Assembly (NCBI GenBank): GCA_005801395.1
Contig: SYDV01000212.1
Span: 1 to 6,901, forward strand
Direction of reading: 5' to 3'
DNA: 6,901 nucleotides
From: Planctomycetia bacterium
GTDB taxonomy: Bacteria > Planctomycetota > UBA11346
The notes beneath the pieces are model-generated. The model saw only the letters and a program-made list of their open reading frames with translations. It was not told the DNA's origin and did no database searches. Made by a program: the position numbers and the translations under genes. Position 1 is the first letter of the stretch, and each line of letters begins with the position of its first letter. This document shows positions 6,527 to 6,901 of the stretch, piece by piece.

Positions 6527-6609
6527 TCAGTCGTTGAAAGGGAGAATGTGACACCTGCGTTGATTTACGAGGTGCCGCTATCACATTCCCCTTTAGCTAA
6601 CTGTTAAAG
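6521..6609. repeat. attC-like imperfect hairpin after the TIR-like gene
   Basis: From the loop outwards: CGT/ACG around TGATTT, CACCT/AGGTG (6552-6556 with 6570-6574), GAATGTGA/TCACATTC (6544-6551 with 6581-6588) and AAAGGG/CCCTTT (6537-6542 with 6589-6594), 22 pairs in all. A6543 and G6557 are bulged on the same strand, and CCGCTA (6575-6580) is an unpaired side loop. Outside these lie a 5x5 internal loop, CAGT/ACTG (6528-6531 with 6600-6603) and TAA/TTA with T6527 bulged. The arrangement of outer arm, unpaired spacer, inner arm with extrahelical bases and terminal loop resembles an integron attC site. The right core GTTAAAG (6603-6609) misses the final pyrimidine of GTTRRRY. There is no T-tract, so a simple terminator fits less well. 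The hairpin itself is certain; its role is not. Confidence 0.55.
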
Positions 6610-6656
6610 TACAGTTTATCTTTGCAAAAAGCGCCAACGGCGCGAACCGATAATAG

Positions 6657-6692
6657 CCTAGGGCAAATGAGCGCAGCGAATGCCGCCCTAGG
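6657..6692. repeat. Hairpin CCTAGGGC/GCCCTAGG
   Basis: A perfect 8-base inverted pair (6657-6664 and 6685-6692) encloses a 20-base loop. The loop carries a GAGCGCAGCGAA core and allows an alternative GGCA/TGCC pairing. It is part of the palindrome cluster. Confidence 0.6.
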
Positions 6693-6714
6693 AATATTAC
6701 CATCATCAGTTGAG

Positions 6715-6781
6715 GGCTGAAGGCCCGACCTAATATCATGTCGCACGAGCCAGCGATTAAACATAGGTCGGACTTTCAGCC
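6715..6781. repeat. Long-stem hairpin in the palindrome cluster
   Basis: GGCTGAAGGCCCGACCTA (6715-6732) and TAGGTCGGACTTTCAGCC (6764-6781) are reverse complements at 16 of 18 positions; one of the two differences is a G-T wobble. The loop is 31 bases. It is the longest stem in the cluster. Confidence 0.65.
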
Positions 6782-6857
6782 ATTTATATGACTATCACTT
6801 AATACCTAGGGCGTTGCTATGCTCAGGATACAAAAAATAAAACGCGATATTTTTATC

Positions 6858-6890
6858 CTATGAGAATCCCAACGGGATTCCGTCCCATAG
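6858..6890. repeat. Two-part hairpin with AAC triloop
   Basis: GAATCCC-AAC-GGGATTC (6864-6880) has a perfect 7-base-pair stem. An outer CTATG/CATAG stem (6858-6862 with 6886-6890) encloses it, with an asymmetric internal loop. It lies just before the related CCCAGGG word at the window edge. Confidence 0.6.
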
Positions 6891-6901
6891 CCCAGGGTTG
6901 C

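Larger units (their letters stand above)
6631..6901. repeat. Cluster of short palindromes (REP-like composite repeat)
   Basis: There is no convincing gene here; instead at least five short inverted repeats lie in a row. GCGCC-AAC-GGCGC (6631-6643) has a perfect stem. Three larger hairpins are listed separately. A degenerate one starts CCTAGGGCGTTGC and ends GCTCAGG (6805-6827). The word CCTAGGGC occurs at 6657 and 6805 and inverted at 6685, and a related CCCAGGG lies at the window edge (6891-6897). The AAC triloop is shared by the first and last hairpins. The cluster runs off the window. I recall similar clusters dispersed in PVC-group genomes, with unknown function. Confidence 0.6.

Noticed and set aside
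6599..6616. AACTGT/ACAGTT hairpin followed by TTATCTTT as a rho-independent terminator
   Set aside because: The stem is six mostly A/T pairs, overlaps the outer arm of the larger hairpin, and the T-tract is interrupted.
6631..6901. CRISPR array
   Set aside because: The palindromes are different from each other and unevenly spaced; no direct repeat of constant length with spacers is present.

Overview
The window looks like a bacterial chromosome fragment of moderate G+C with one clearly more A/T-rich accessory gene. The lineage is uncertain. The 645-residue secreted hydrolase resembles proteins I associate with the Planctomycetota/Verrucomicrobiota (PVC) group, and the short palindromic repeats look like dispersed repeats common there. 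This is recollection, not a search result.

Layout. The left edge (1-116, minus) may hold the start of a gene leaving the window. A secreted alpha/beta hydrolase runs at 249-2186 (+). The 446-base gap after it holds no convincing gene; its main content is a ~210-base imperfect palindrome (2315-2525) around an 8-base-periodic GGAG array. A 199-residue membrane-anchored protein of unknown function follows (2633-3232, +). It converges on the ribosome-associated GTPase gene hflX (4640-3252, minus), with only 19 bases and a small hairpin between them. Upstream of hflX lies a second ~200-base palindromic element (4739-4936) with the same GGAG periodicity. Next is a small membrane-anchored minus-strand reading frame (4949-5314) that appears to lack its natural start codon.

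The right part is accessory. An A/T-rich 328-residue protein with an N-terminal TIR-like domain (5540-6526, +) is probably a NAD-consuming or nucleotide-binding defence effector. It starts 6 bases after a GTTAGGT core-like site. Immediately after it is a long imperfect hairpin (6524-6606) with bulged bases on one strand. If the segment 5528-6603 were excised as a circle, its two ends would pair with each other, as in an integron gene cassette (attC). A 14-codon leader ORF with a good ribosome binding site ends at the same boundary. No integrase is visible, so the cassette reading is a hypothesis. The window ends in a dense cluster of short palindromes (6631-6901).

The genes do not form one operon or pathway. 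The two housekeeping-type genes (hydrolase, hflX) are ordinary. The unusual content is the TIR-like gene with its boundaries, and the two related palindromic intergenic elements.
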